In this document: positions 26,342 through 36,142 of the stretch, in pieces
Numbering within the stretch: position 1 is the stretch's first letter
Layout: each line of letters starts with the position of its first letter
NCBI RefSeq assembly: GCF_001020205.1
Contig: NZ_CP011663.1
Coordinates: 930,001 to 994,000, forward strand
Direction of reading: 5' to 3'
Origin: Clostridium sporogenes
GTDB lineage: Bacteria; Bacillota; Clostridia; Clostridiales; Clostridiaceae
Length of the DNA: 64,000 nt
Notes under the pieces: generated by a model
What the model saw: the letters and a program-made list of their open reading frames with translations, nothing else
The model's database searches: none
Told to the model about the DNA's origin: nothing
Translations under genes and position numbers: made by a program

Positions 26342-27040
26342 ATGAATACATCATCATCAATAACAGAATTTGTAGGAACGGCAATTGGAGATACTATTGG
26401 CTTAGTCATAGCTAATGTTGATTGTTCTCTTCATGAAAAAATGGGATTAGATAAAAAATATCGGTCTCTAGGAATAATTAGTGCAAGAATAGGTGCAGGA
26501 CCACATATTATGGCAGCAGATGAGGCTGTAAAAGCTACTAATACAGAAGTAGTAAAGATTGAAATGCCCAGAGATACAAAGGGTGGAGCAGGACATGGTT
26601 GCTCAATCATTCTGGCAGCAAAAGATGTAACAGATGCAAGAAGAGCAGTAGAAGTTGTTCTTAAAGAATTAGATAGAACTTTTGGAGATGTTTATGTATG
26701 CGATTCAGGACACTTGGAGCTTTCATATACTGCAAGAGCAAGCTTGGCATTAGAAAAAGCATTTGGTGCTCCACTTGGAAAAGCTTTTGGGATAATTGTT
26801 GGTGCTCCAGCTGGTATCGGTTTAGTAATGGCAGATACAGCAATGAAAACTGCAAATATTGAGATGGTAACATATGCAAGTCCAGATGCAGGAACAGCAC
26901 ACACAAACGAAGTAATTATAACAGTTACTGGAGATTCAGATGCTGTTAGACAATCAGTAATAGCTGCAAGAGAAATTGGCTTGTCCTTATTGAAAGCAAT
27001 GGGGCAAGAGGCTCAATCTGCTACTAAACCATATATTTAG
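26342..27040 (+). CDS. PduB-like tandem-domain microcompartment shell protein
   Basis: 232 aa with two BMC domains. The sequence EFVGTAIGDTIGLVIANVD, GIISARIGAGPHIMAADEAV, PRDTKGGAGHG, then the second domain KAFGIIVGAPAGIGLVMADT matches the PduB/EtuB type of trimeric shell proteins very closely. These form pores in bacterial microcompartments. No other shell protein, signature enzyme or chaperone gene lies in the window, so it is an orphan or satellite shell gene here. AGAGGT precedes the ATG. A terminator follows at 27161-27198. Confidence 0.92.
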   Translation: MNTSSSITEFVGTAIGDTIGLVIANVDCSLHEKMGLDKKYRSLGIISARIGAGPHIMAADEAVKATNTEVVKIEMPRDTKGGAGHGCSIILAAKDVTDARRAVEVVLKELDRTFGDVYVCDSGHLELSYTARASLALEKAFGAPLGKAFGIIVGAPAGIGLVMADTAMKTANIEMVTYASPDAGTAHTNEVIITVTGDSDAVRQSVIAAREIGLSLLKAMGQEAQSATKPYI

Positions 27041-27160
27041 CAGATGATTTATTAATCTGTTTTTTTCTTATTAAATGATCTAGCTATAAACAGAGTTCTT
27101 GGCTTCAGAGGGAGTATTAGAGCGGGTAGTCATCGGATAAAAAACGAATAATCTACTTGA

Positions 27161-27198
27161 GCACCGTATTATTCAAATCTGAATTTTACGGTGCTTTT
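27161..27198 (+). terminator. Terminator of the shell-protein gene
   Basis: GCACCGTA (27161-27168) pairs with TACGGTGC (27187-27194), then TTTT. The loop ATTCAAATCTGAATT recurs in three other terminators in the window. Confidence 0.85.
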
Positions 27199-27314
27199 AC
27201 GTCATAGAAAAATTGTTTATACACATATCCTATAAATAGCAGAAAATATCAGGCATAAATTTTTTAGAAATGATAACTTTATATTACAAAATAAAGTTAA
27301 GGAGAAAAGTATTT

Positions 27315-28427
27315 ATGAAAAACTTAAAAGCTTGTTATTATGAATTAGAAGGTACAAATTATGAAGTAGGTAAATTATTAGGAGAAAAAATGAAATCTAT
27401 GCCACAGTGTCTAAAGATGCAAAAAATCCCAAAGTATCCTTTCTCGAAAGAGGAACAAATACAAATTATAAAAATGTTTGGCGAATATTGCCCAGGAATT
27501 AATGAAGAAATTGAAGGTTTTACAGATGTATTGGGACTTGATAAATTTCAAGCATTATATTATGCAATGTCATATCTTAAACCAGGCTGTAGTCAAATGG
27601 CTATATTGCCTCAAAAGACTAAAAACAATCATGTATTATTGGCCAGAAATTATGAATTTAACGATGAGATGGAAGAACTTGTTTTATGTACTACTAAGAT
27701 TAAAGGAAAATATGCTCATATAGGTACATCTATGATTCAATTTGGCAGAGGAGATGGGATGAATGAATGTGGACTTGGCGTTAGTCAAACATCGACAGGT
27801 ATACCAGTAGCTAATAATATTGAAGGGGCTAGGAAGCCTGCAATTGTGGGATTACAATTTTGGGCAGTTATAAGATCAATATTAGAGAATTGTAAGGATG
27901 TTAATGAAGCTATAAAATATGTTCAAAGCGTACCAATAGCATATAATATAAATCTTATGGTTGCTGATAAAATGGGAAATGCAGCTCTAATTGAAAGTTT
28001 AGATGGAAAAAAAGCAATTAAACATATTTCACCTAATACAAAAGAACAATTTATATGTTCTACAAATCATATTCATTTTGAGGAATTGAAGAAATATGAG
28101 CCTAAGAGTATGAAAAACTCAGTAGTACGATATAATTTAATTAATAGATATCTAAATAATAAAGAAATAGTTACACAGGATAATCTTAAATCATTGTTAT
28201 CTACCATGTATCCAGAAGGATTGTGTTGTCATTATTATGAAGATTTTTTTGGCACACTAAGAGGGATGGTATTTGATTTGAATGATGGAACTCTAGCTGT
28301 ATGCTTTGGATCTACAGCTTTGAATGATTGGCATACCTTTAAAATAGACAATGGGAAAAAATATTTAGAGTATCCAGCAAAAATTATAAAGGATAGAGCA
28401 CCAAAAGATTTTTATGAATTAATATAA
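27315..28427 (+). CDS. C45-family acyltransferase/amidohydrolase (Ntn fold)
   Basis: 370 aa from ATG 27315, which follows AAGGAG; a longer frame from 27270 is unlikely. Residues 1-91 contain the pro-segment pattern (YYELEGTNYEVGKLLGEKM). Cys92 in KPGCSQMAI is the expected nucleophile after self-cleavage, followed by ARNYEFN and GRGDGMNECGLGVSQTSTG. It matches the penicillin acyltransferase / linear-amide C-N hydrolase superfamily. Substrate unknown: N-acyl amino acids, bile-salt-like amides or lactams are all possible. Not secreted. Confidence 0.82.
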   Translation: MKNLKACYYELEGTNYEVGKLLGEKMKSMPQCLKMQKIPKYPFSKEEQIQIIKMFGEYCPGINEEIEGFTDVLGLDKFQALYYAMSYLKPGCSQMAILPQKTKNNHVLLARNYEFNDEMEELVLCTTKIKGKYAHIGTSMIQFGRGDGMNECGLGVSQTSTGIPVANNIEGARKPAIVGLQFWAVIRSILENCKDVNEAIKYVQSVPIAYNINLMVADKMGNAALIESLDGKKAIKHISPNTKEQFICSTNHIHFEELKKYEPKSMKNSVVRYNLINRYLNNKEIVTQDNLKSLLSTMYPEGLCCHYYEDFFGTLRGMVFDLNDGTLAVCFGSTALNDWHTFKIDNGKKYLEYPAKIIKDRAPKDFYELI

Positions 28428-28499
28428 GAAGTTAAAAAATGGGGTTAAGCTAGCCAGTGATGTGAAGTATATAATCAAGAAAGGACTTTGTGATGTATT

Positions 28500-29369
28500 A
28501 TGGATTATATTAAATCATTAGAAAAAGCAATTATGTACATTGAGGAAAATTTAAATGAAGATTTAAAAACGGAAGATGTAGCAAAATCTATTGGCTATTC
28601 TTACTATCATTTCACTCGTTTATTTGAAGGATTGTTAGGTGAAACTATTGGAAATTATATACGAAAAAGAAGAATTACAAAAGCAGCACAAGATTTAATG
28701 TATACAGATAAAAAAATTATAGATATAGCATTAGATTTTCAATTTAAATCACCAGAAGCATTTGCAAGAGCCTTTAAAAAAATATATGATATTAGCCCCA
28801 CTGAATATAGAAAAAATAGAATTGATGTACTTAAGGGTAATAAGAAATATATAGATAATGAAAGATTGAAGCATATTTTGAATAATATTACCATTCAGCC
28901 AGTAATTAAAGTTATATCTGAAGTTAAAGTTATAGGTATAAAAGGGAAGACTTCACTTAAAAATAATTTATTGCCTGATTTATGGAATGCTTTTAATAAG
29001 AGCAGTTCAAAAATAATAAATAGAGCTGAACCACTTAAATATTATGGAATTTGCGAAAATGATAGGCCTAATAATGAATTTGGTGAAAATGTAGCATATA
29101 GTGAAATTGTTGGCATAGAAGTTACTTCTTTTGACTATATACCAGATGGAATGGTAGCTAAAGTTATTCCACAGGGGAAATATGTAGTATTTACTCATAA
29201 GGGAAGTATACATAAATTACAGGAAACTTATGAGTATATTTGGGGAACATGGATTCCATTTTCTAAGGTAGAGCTTGATATGAGAGATGATTTTGAATTA
29301 TATGATGAACGATTTAAAGGAGTAAATAATCATTTATCAGAGATTGATATTTATATTCCTATAAAATAA
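28500..29369 (+). CDS. AraC-family regulator with GyrI-like effector domain
   Basis: 289 aa. Two AraC HTH motifs lie at residues 1-105 (DVAKSIGYSYYHFTRLFEGLLG and IIDIALDFQFKSPEAFARAFKKIYDISPTEYRK). A GyrI-like/SOUL-like small-molecule domain follows at about 125-289, ending GTWIPFSKVELDMRDDFELYDERF and IDIYIPIK. This is the Rob/SoxS-like drug-sensing design found in Firmicutes. It lies 72 bp after the C45 gene. Terminator at 29505-29540. Confidence 0.88.
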   Translation: MDYIKSLEKAIMYIEENLNEDLKTEDVAKSIGYSYYHFTRLFEGLLGETIGNYIRKRRITKAAQDLMYTDKKIIDIALDFQFKSPEAFARAFKKIYDISPTEYRKNRIDVLKGNKKYIDNERLKHILNNITIQPVIKVISEVKVIGIKGKTSLKNNLLPDLWNAFNKSSSKIINRAEPLKYYGICENDRPNNEFGENVAYSEIVGIEVTSFDYIPDGMVAKVIPQGKYVVFTHKGSIHKLQETYEYIWGTWIPFSKVELDMRDDFELYDERFKGVNNHLSEIDIYIPIK

Positions 29370-29504
29370 AGCATGGTATTTAAGCAAGATTATTCTTCTT
29401 TTGATGAAATTATAACTCATAAGTGTAATAATACGGTGCTAACAATATGGAAGATGTACTATAATTTCTATAGGTTAATAAACAATTGTAAGATTTTACA
29501 TCTT

Positions 29505-29540
29505 AAAAGCTATAAGGTATCAATGCCTTATAGCTTTTTT
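29505..29540 (+). terminator. Terminator downstream of the AraC gene
   Basis: AAAAGCTATAAGG pairs perfectly with CCTTATAGCTTTT, running into a T tract. Confidence 0.85.
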
Positions 29541-29664
29541 ATTAGTTTTACAACATTTAATATCATTTACTTTGCCCCTGATGCAAGGATGCTATTATTG
29601 CCCTTATCAAAATTTGATATATCAAAGCAACGTAATTTGGAATATAGTTGACGAAATATATAAA

Positions 29665-31470
29665 TTATGAGAAAACTCGATATGGTCTCATCATATCATT
29701 ATCTTCATGGTCCAATATATGGCAGTGCCATACATAACCTGGGCCCTTCGATGGATCAAATAAATACAAGTTTTCTCCAGGACAGGACGTTTTAACATCT
29801 TGCGGTGCAAAACGAACTCGGATTCTTGTTATCTCTCCAGGGTAGGCTTGTACCGTATCTTTCCAACCTGCTTCATTAGCTGCAGGTGGCTGATCATCAC
29901 CTGTAATATATGATCCTGGACAAAGAGCCTTTGGTGTGGTCATCCATGGAGGCGATCCTATATCAGAATTCAAATCAAGCCAGTCATTAGTATATGCATC
30001 TACATCAAAGGCTTGTCTACAGGCTATCTTGAACTGTACCAGATGCAAATGAATTGGATGTGCATCCATAGTAAGGTTGACAATGTTCCACTCCTCCGTT
30101 GAACCTACAACAGGTAATTCTGAAACAGGATCAGCCCATCTTTGACCATTTAATGTCACCATTTGTGGTCCGTTAGGCCCTGCAATTTCATACAAAGTCA
30201 ATACTCTTCTCTTACATGGTGATTTAAGTTTGGGCACAGGTTCACATCTCAACTTTTCAGGAAGTTCAGGTGGTATTGTCATGTCATCATTATGCTGAAC
30301 AGTAAACTGCATAATTTGACCTGTAGTATCTTTGTCAGGCGCATCTCCAGTAGGATATGGTGCATTTGCATCGTTATTTAGAATGATTCTAGTACCAGCA
30401 GGTATTTCTGTAAAATCCACAAGTATATCCGCACGCTCGCCTGGTGAAATAAGAAGTGATGTGAGAGGTACAGGCTTATTAAGATAACCTCCATCAGTTC
30501 CTATTTGCCAAAACTGCATTCCATTTGAAAACTTGAGATTGTAAAACCTTGCATTTGAACCATTTAACAATCTAAAACGATACCTGGTCATATCTACATT
30601 CATATTTGGCCATACTCTTCCATTTACCATAATAGTGTCACCAAAGAATTCCGGTTGCCAATAAGGATGAATTGTTGGATTATCTCCCTCTGAAGGGAAG
30701 TTGAGGCTGCCATCTTCATTAAAGGAACGATCCTGGATAGCTATTGGTACTTCATATTTTGCGCTTGTAATCAGTGGTCCTGGATAATCAAGTGGATTGG
30801 CAGGATCTCTAAGAATATAAAAGCCTGCTAGTCCCATTACAACATTAAGTCGGGTTACTCCTAATGCATGATCATGATACCATAACGTTGTAGACTCTTG
30901 GGTATTGAGATAATGAAAAGTATCTGTAATATACCTTGAACCCTTTAAGCCTTTTGCTGTCCACCATGCTTCGGGGTTACCGTCGAACATGGATGCTTGT
31001 TCACCTCCATGAAGATGAGGTACTAGCGGCACATCCTTCTGAGCTTCTGGCACTCCCGGTGGAAATGGCGGCCAACCTCCAGGCGGTGGCGTCATAGGTG
31101 TATTATTAGGATTGGCCCAGTGCATAGTTGGATCAACTGCTAAGGAATATGGAGCTGTAATTTCGTTTACCCATTTAACATTTACAGGGATTCCTCTTAC
31201 AGCTTCAAAAGTTGGTCCAGGGGCATTTTGAAATTTAACTTCCTCTCCAGTTGAAGTATCCTTGATTGTTCCACCATATCCCCACACTGTAGTAGGATTA
31301 AATTCCGGTGGAAGAATTTGTTGTTCAAACTGATTCATAGTAACTGTATAGTTATAACTTACAGCACCACTCACAGAGCTTGTACATACGGTGGGTAGGA
31401 ATGATGGAGGTATAACCAATTCTTGCGTATACTTGGGTATTAACTTAGGGTCAAGAGGATTTACTTCCAT
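29665..31470 (-). CDS. CotA-like multicopper oxidase
   Basis: 601 aa with three cupredoxin domains and no signal peptide. The copper ligands are all visible: HLHGG, WYHDHALG, HPIHLHLVQF near the C-terminal third, and the type-1 site WHCHILDHEDNDMM with the Met ligand. Architecture and the missing signal fit the spore-coat laccase/bilirubin-oxidase group typified by Bacillus CotA. Role by family: oxidises phenolics, bilirubin or Mn2+ with O2, which is odd for a strict anaerobe unless it acts on the spore surface in air. GC-richer codons than neighbours. It diverges from a broken peptidase gene. Confidence 0.92.
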   Translation of the reverse strand: MEVNPLDPKLIPKYTQELVIPPSFLPTVCTSSVSGAVSYNYTVTMNQFEQQILPPEFNPTTVWGYGGTIKDTSTGEEVKFQNAPGPTFEAVRGIPVNVKWVNEITAPYSLAVDPTMHWANPNNTPMTPPPGGWPPFPPGVPEAQKDVPLVPHLHGGEQASMFDGNPEAWWTAKGLKGSRYITDTFHYLNTQESTTLWYHDHALGVTRLNVVMGLAGFYILRDPANPLDYPGPLITSAKYEVPIAIQDRSFNEDGSLNFPSEGDNPTIHPYWQPEFFGDTIMVNGRVWPNMNVDMTRYRFRLLNGSNARFYNLKFSNGMQFWQIGTDGGYLNKPVPLTSLLISPGERADILVDFTEIPAGTRIILNNDANAPYPTGDAPDKDTTGQIMQFTVQHNDDMTIPPELPEKLRCEPVPKLKSPCKRRVLTLYEIAGPNGPQMVTLNGQRWADPVSELPVVGSTEEWNIVNLTMDAHPIHLHLVQFKIACRQAFDVDAYTNDWLDLNSDIGSPPWMTTPKALCPGSYITGDDQPPAANEAGWKDTVQAYPGEITRIRVRFAPQDVKTSCPGENLYLFDPSKGPGYVWHCHILDHEDNDMMRPYRVFS

Positions 31471-31651
31471 AACTACACAACTCCTTATTTATAAACTTAG
31501 TTTAATAAACCTAATTTATAATATGCCTAGAGGGCTTATTGTGCTACTTCATTCATTATTAATACCTATATAAATATAGAAATTGGGTATATCTCTGAAT
31601 ATATAAAAAATACCTTGTTGTTCTAAATTTTAAATAAAAAGGGTGAGATAA

Positions 31652-32612
31652 TTGAGTAAAAAGAATTTTCAAGAAATGAAAGCAAATAAGGGAGGACTTA
31701 CTGATGTACCTGGTATCCTAGTAGGAAATGCGGTGAGCAAAAGCGGGTGTACTGGATGCACGATAATTCTCTGCCCGAATGGGGCGGTACCAGGTGTGGA
31801 TGTAAGTGGAGGTGCCCCCAGGTACCCAAAATACCGATATCATCCGCCCTGGTACAGCAGAATATCCTGTATATGGAGTACTACTCACAGGTGGCAGTTT
31901 TTTTTGATTGCCAGCAACTGGTGGGGTAATGCGTTGGCTCGTTGAGCAAGGAATTGATGAGGTTCCTCTTGTACCTGCAGCAGTTATATATGACCTCCCT
32001 TTCGCAAAAGGCTCACCACCACCTAATGCGAACTTGGCCTATGCTGCTTGCCAATCTGCGAATGCGGGTCCTGTGGCGGAAGGAAATGTAGGAGCTGGAG
32101 CAGGGGCGACGGTGGGCAAAATCTACGGGAGTCCTATGAAGGGTGGGCTGGGCACTGCTTCTCTATGTATTCCTGGCGGCTCTGTGGTATCGGCCTTGGC
32201 AGTGGTTAATGCTGTCGGAGACATATGGGATCGAGGACATATTGTTGTCGGAGCACTGCGTCCTGATGGAACCTTTGTCAATCAGACTCGGGCTATGTTG
32301 AACGGTGTGCCGTCACCTTTATACTCTCTGAATACCACAATCGCCGTAGTAGCTACCACAGCTCGGTTGACCAAGGCAGAGGCCAACCGGGTTGCAAAAC
32401 TGGCTGACGATGGAATGGCTCGAGCCATTTCTCCTAATCATACTCAGTGGGATGGAGATACGGTTTTTTGCCTCGCACTGGGTTCGGATATCAGTAACCT
32501 GTCCAGCGACGCCCTTGTTACGCAGGTGGGGACAGCTGCAGCGGTGGTACTTGAGCAGGCTATTATACGTGGGGCACTGGCAGCACAATCAAAAGTATGT
32601 CCACAAAAATAG
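31652..32612 (+). pseudogene. Broken P1-family (DmpA-like) aminopeptidase gene
   Basis: TTG 31652 gives KGGLTDVPGILVGNAV and CTIILCPNGAVPGVDVSGGAP, then a +1 slip in CCCCC at about 31816-31820. In the next frame GTQNTDIIRPGTAEYPVYG continues to GGSFF, an in-frame TGA where Gly is expected (GGA to TGA at about 31907), and then LPATGGVMRWLVEQG. The GNVGAGAGATVGK motif and the rest are intact to 32612. So one frameshift and one nonsense change inactivate an otherwise complete S58/P1 peptidase. DNA is visibly GC-rich, suggesting transfer. Confidence 0.82.
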
Positions 32613-32700
32613 AATCTGAATTTGAAACAGCTATTCCTTGCGTTTGGTTTAAGCTAGGTAGCCCACCTATGATAAAGTAAATGTTAATTTGTGGAATAAA

Positions 32701-32736
32701 CTCATATTAGCATAGGTAAACCTATGTTAATATGAG
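32701..32736. repeat. Near-perfect 17-bp hairpin
   Basis: CTCATATTAGCATAGGT (32701-32717) pairs along its length with 32720-32736 (one G-U pair) around a 2-nt loop. There is no T run. It lies between the broken peptidase and the arylsulfotransferase gene. Confidence 0.65.
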
Positions 32737-32839
32737 TAGTTAGAGTATTCATGTTATTTATTGTTTAAGCATAATGGATCACTAATGTGACTGATAGTTT
32801 TTAGGTATAATTCCATATTCTAAAAAACAATAATAAGAG

Positions 32840-34376
32840 ATGATAATTGGAATGGATAACTTTAAATCAGAAATATCATCACAAAAATGCTCAAATAATT
32901 CAAAGTCGCAAGTATGGAACTTTGTTTCAGATCCTGCGCTGCATCCCATGAAGGTAACTATAAATGTTGATAAACCAGGAACCGCTTCTGGACTAATATT
33001 CGTTGCACCATATACTTCGTATGAGGCAACTATGATTGGACAAACAGGATCTTTGATAATGGATCAATATGGAAACCCAGTATGGTTTAGACCGCTTGAT
33101 AGTATTTATATACAAAATTCAGATTTTAAAGTACAATGCTATAAGGGTGAATCAGTTCTTACCATGTGGCAGGGAACAATATCAGGAACTCAATCTGCAG
33201 ACCCTAATCTTCCAGCAGGAGATTCTGAACCTGGCGCTTATTTCCAAATTATAAATCAAAATTATAAAGTTATTAAGAAGCTCACTGCCAAAAAGGGGTA
33301 CACTGCGGATGTTCATGAGTTTACTATTACGAAACGAAATACTGCTTTGTTTACTGCTGTAAAACAAGTGCCAGCAGATTTAACACCATACGGCGCCCCG
33401 GAAGATGGATATTTTGACAATTATTCTATTCAAGAGGTTGATCTTAAGACAGGTAAGCTTCTTTTCTTTTGGAATGTGCTTACTCATGTTAATCCGGAAG
33501 ATTCCATGTTACCCGCATCATCTGCAGCAGATTCTAATAATATTTGGGACTGTTTTCATGTGAATTCAGTTGAAGAGGGACTAAACAATACACTTTTAGT
33601 TAGCATGCGTAACATGTGGGCTATTTATAATATTGATAAGGAGACGGGAAATATAATTTGGCAACTTGGTGGAAAACAAAGCGATTTTACTCTTGGTCCA
33701 AAGGCTTCATTTTCTTGGCAACACGATGCACGTTATAGACCAGGGAAAAGGATAAGTATATTTGATGATGCTTGTTGTGCTTCTCCTCCTGAGTGTCAAG
33801 CGCATGGGTTAGTACTTCAGCTTGATTTCCGAAACATGACTGCAAATGTAGATCGAACCTATTATCATGACCCAGCCCTATATGTTCCAAGTCAAGGGAA
33901 TGTTAAAAAATTATATAATGGAAATCAATTTATTGGATGGGGACAGGAGCCATATCTTTCTGAATTTAAAAATGCTGGTAATACTAAAAAAAGAGCCTTC
34001 ATTGAATTTTTTATATGATATGCAGTTTCCTAATCAAAACCTTTCTTATAGGGCATTTAAGAATGAATGGGTAGGATTGCCCCTTTATCCACCTAGGATT
34101 GCTGTAGATTTAGTATGTGAAGGTGCAATTGTTTATGTATCATGGAATGGTTCAACTGAAACTGTTGCTTGGCAGGCATTAGCTGGTTCATCACGTTGTA
34201 ATTTGTCAGTGGTAGTAAATTGTATGCCTCGTACAGGATTTGAGACAAAAATCCATGTTAAATCATATGGACCATATTTTCAAGTAAATGCGTTGGATTC
34301 ATGTGGCGAGATAATTGGTAAATCACTAATTGTCTATGTTAAACAAGAATATGATGAAGATGAAAACAGAAGTTAA
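32840..34376 (+). pseudogene. Arylsulfotransferase-family protein, frameshifted
   Basis: The first frame (to 34018) carries the ASST beta-propeller pattern: NPVWFRPL, ADVHEFTITKRNTALFTA, IQEVDLKTGKLLFFWN, DCFHVNSVEEGLNNTLLVSMRNM, and GNIIWQLGGKQSDF. The catalytic-type histidines are in VHEF, CFHVN and WQHDARY. At the A7 run near 33988 the frame must slip to continue EPSLNFLYDMQFPNQNLSY to TAA 34376. Removing one A restores a ~510-aa protein. Either a pseudogene, a phase-variable homopolymer or a sequencing error. No signal peptide is seen. Confidence 0.8.
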
Positions 34377-34515
34377 AGTTTTAGTGCTGCATATATAAGA
34401 TAATGTTAACTTAAATGTGGATTTAAAATATTATATCTCATTTTTCAGTTTGGTTTACAAAACAACAAGTAAGTGTATCAATGGAATACAAAGTGTAGGT
34501 ATGAGTAAAAGAGGG

Positions 34516-34798
34516 TGTATCAAAATAAAAATAGCCTTAATTTTAAAACCATAAATATAAATAATACATTCATAAAGCAATTCATTTTCCTAAGTAGTTC
34601 TAAATTTCACTCCATTAAAAATTTTTTATCTAGTAAAAGAGTCAACCTCCTCTGGCTTCACTACTGGCTCCTCACGTCCTGTGAGGAATTACAAAAATTT
34701 TTAATTCCGTTAAATTAAGAACTACTAAAGCTCATTCATATGTTTATTACATATATTATTTATATTTACTATATTAAAATTAAGGCTATTTTGAGACA
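34516..34798. mobile_element. MITE-like hairpin element, copy 2
   Basis: Left end TGTATCAAAATA, right end TATTTTGAGACA. It is near-identical to 6315-6593, with the same long inverted arms and the central CCTCAC/GTGAGG hairpin. It lies just past the 3' end of the agmatine deiminase-family gene and may terminate it. The short frame 34515-34718 inside it is not a gene. Confidence 0.75.
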
Positions 34799-34814
34799 GT
34801 ATCTCTTATATTAT

Positions 34815-36047
34815 TTATTGTACTACTGGAATATTTCTTGTATGACAATGAATTCCTCCACCATATAGGTTAAGTGCTAATGTATTAACTTGTACAATAC
34901 TATGATTTGGAAAAGCAGTTTTTAAAACATTTAGTGCTTCTTCATCTTTTTCTTTGATTAACTCTGACAATCCTTCTTCATAATACTTTTGAGCAATAAC
35001 TACATTATTTGCAATTAAGAAGTTACAATAGCTTAGTGCTGGTAATACGTTTATAGGATTATCAGGAAAGGGTGTTCCGTTTAGCAACATACCATTCATC
35101 TCTTCTTTTGCTTCACTCCAATGGTTATAGGCATCATCCTCTGGATATAGATCAACATATATTGGTTCAGGAACAGGCATTTTAAGGATTTTGAAAGGCT
35201 TTCCATCAGAGTTTTTGGTAGCTTTTACAGCTTCAAAGCCTTTGTCTAATCGTTCTTTGTTTAGTGCATGAAGTTTACTATTTAAAGCTTCTTCATCAGA
35301 AACATATGCCATTAAAATTGTATCTTGGCTAACAAACCTACAAATTTCATCAATGTGTCCGTTAGCAGAGGCTGAACGAAAAGAGTTAAAGGTATTATCA
35401 TAAGATGGAATTGGTCCATAATATGAGTATTCATCATCATAGGAACATTGAGGAAGCCATATAATTTGTTCTAAATTAAATACTTCTTTTAGTTCTTTTT
35501 CTACTTCAGCAACAGTTTTATCAGGATTACGTTTATCCACTTCAGTTTCTTTTATAGACATCATAATACCACGACCATTAAACTCATGATCTCCACCTTC
35601 ACTAATTAGATTACAGTAGCTTGTATTTTTTATTCCAACACTTTCTGCATGAAATTTACTAAAGTCATATAAAAGCTTAGAAAGCTCATCTTCTTCAAAA
35701 GAGTATCCATACATGTTAAAACGAAAATCAACTCTAGCACGATTCCCTTTGTTACTCATCATTATTTCAGCACCAAAATCACGAGGATATACAATGCTTG
35801 AAGGGAATATTACAAATTTGATTAAGTTTGTATCAATACCATCATTATTTAGTACTCTTTGTGCACGATTTTGTACATCCATATCAAAGCAACAAATAAT
35901 TACTTTTACTTCTTCAATGAGAGCTTTAGCTATTTGTACACTTACAATATCATTATTTAGCTTGCTAGTTGCATAAGCACTTGGAGGCCATATAATCATT
36001 ACAGATTCTTGTTTTTCAAATTCTCCTACAGTTCTATATATTTCCAT
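34815..36047 (-). CDS. Agmatine deiminase/peptidyl-arginine deiminase family enzyme
   Basis: 410 aa. It shows the guanidino-modifying enzyme fold of the PAD_porph/agmatine deiminase family: VMIIWPPS near the start, YPRDFGAEIMMSNKGNRARVDFRFN, EGGDHEFNGRGIMM, NGHIDEICRFV, and the catalytic Cys region GGGIHCHTRNIP at the C-terminus. Family reaction: hydrolysis of agmatine or an arginine derivative to the carbamoyl/citrulline product plus ammonia. It is longer than typical AguA (~365 aa), so the exact substrate is open. An ornithine cyclodeaminase lies 7 kb away, hinting at arginine-derived catabolism. Confidence 0.85.
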   Translation of the reverse strand: MEIYRTVGEFEKQESVMIIWPPSAYATSKLNNDIVSVQIAKALIEEVKVIICCFDMDVQNRAQRVLNNDGIDTNLIKFVIFPSSIVYPRDFGAEIMMSNKGNRARVDFRFNMYGYSFEEDELSKLLYDFSKFHAESVGIKNTSYCNLISEGGDHEFNGRGIMMSIKETEVDKRNPDKTVAEVEKELKEVFNLEQIIWLPQCSYDDEYSYYGPIPSYDNTFNSFRSASANGHIDEICRFVSQDTILMAYVSDEEALNSKLHALNKERLDKGFEAVKATKNSDGKPFKILKMPVPEPIYVDLYPEDDAYNHWSEAKEEMNGMLLNGTPFPDNPINVLPALSYCNFLIANNVVIAQKYYEEGLSELIKEKDEEALNVLKTAFPNHSIVQVNTLALNLYGGGIHCHTRNIPVVQ

Positions 36048-36142
36048 ATTAACATCTCCTTTGTAATCTTATTATTGCAATTTATCTAATTAAGATGCAT
36101 TATAAAGTATGGAGTTACTCAATAGTCAAGGAGGGGATTTAT

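Noticed and set aside
27050..27160. Possible riboswitch in the segment after the shell gene
   Set aside because: It lies 3' of the gene and upstream of its terminator, and no known aptamer core was recognised.
29373..29651. 92-aa open frame after the AraC gene
   Set aside because: It runs straight through a perfect terminator hairpin (29505-29540) and has no family or codon support.
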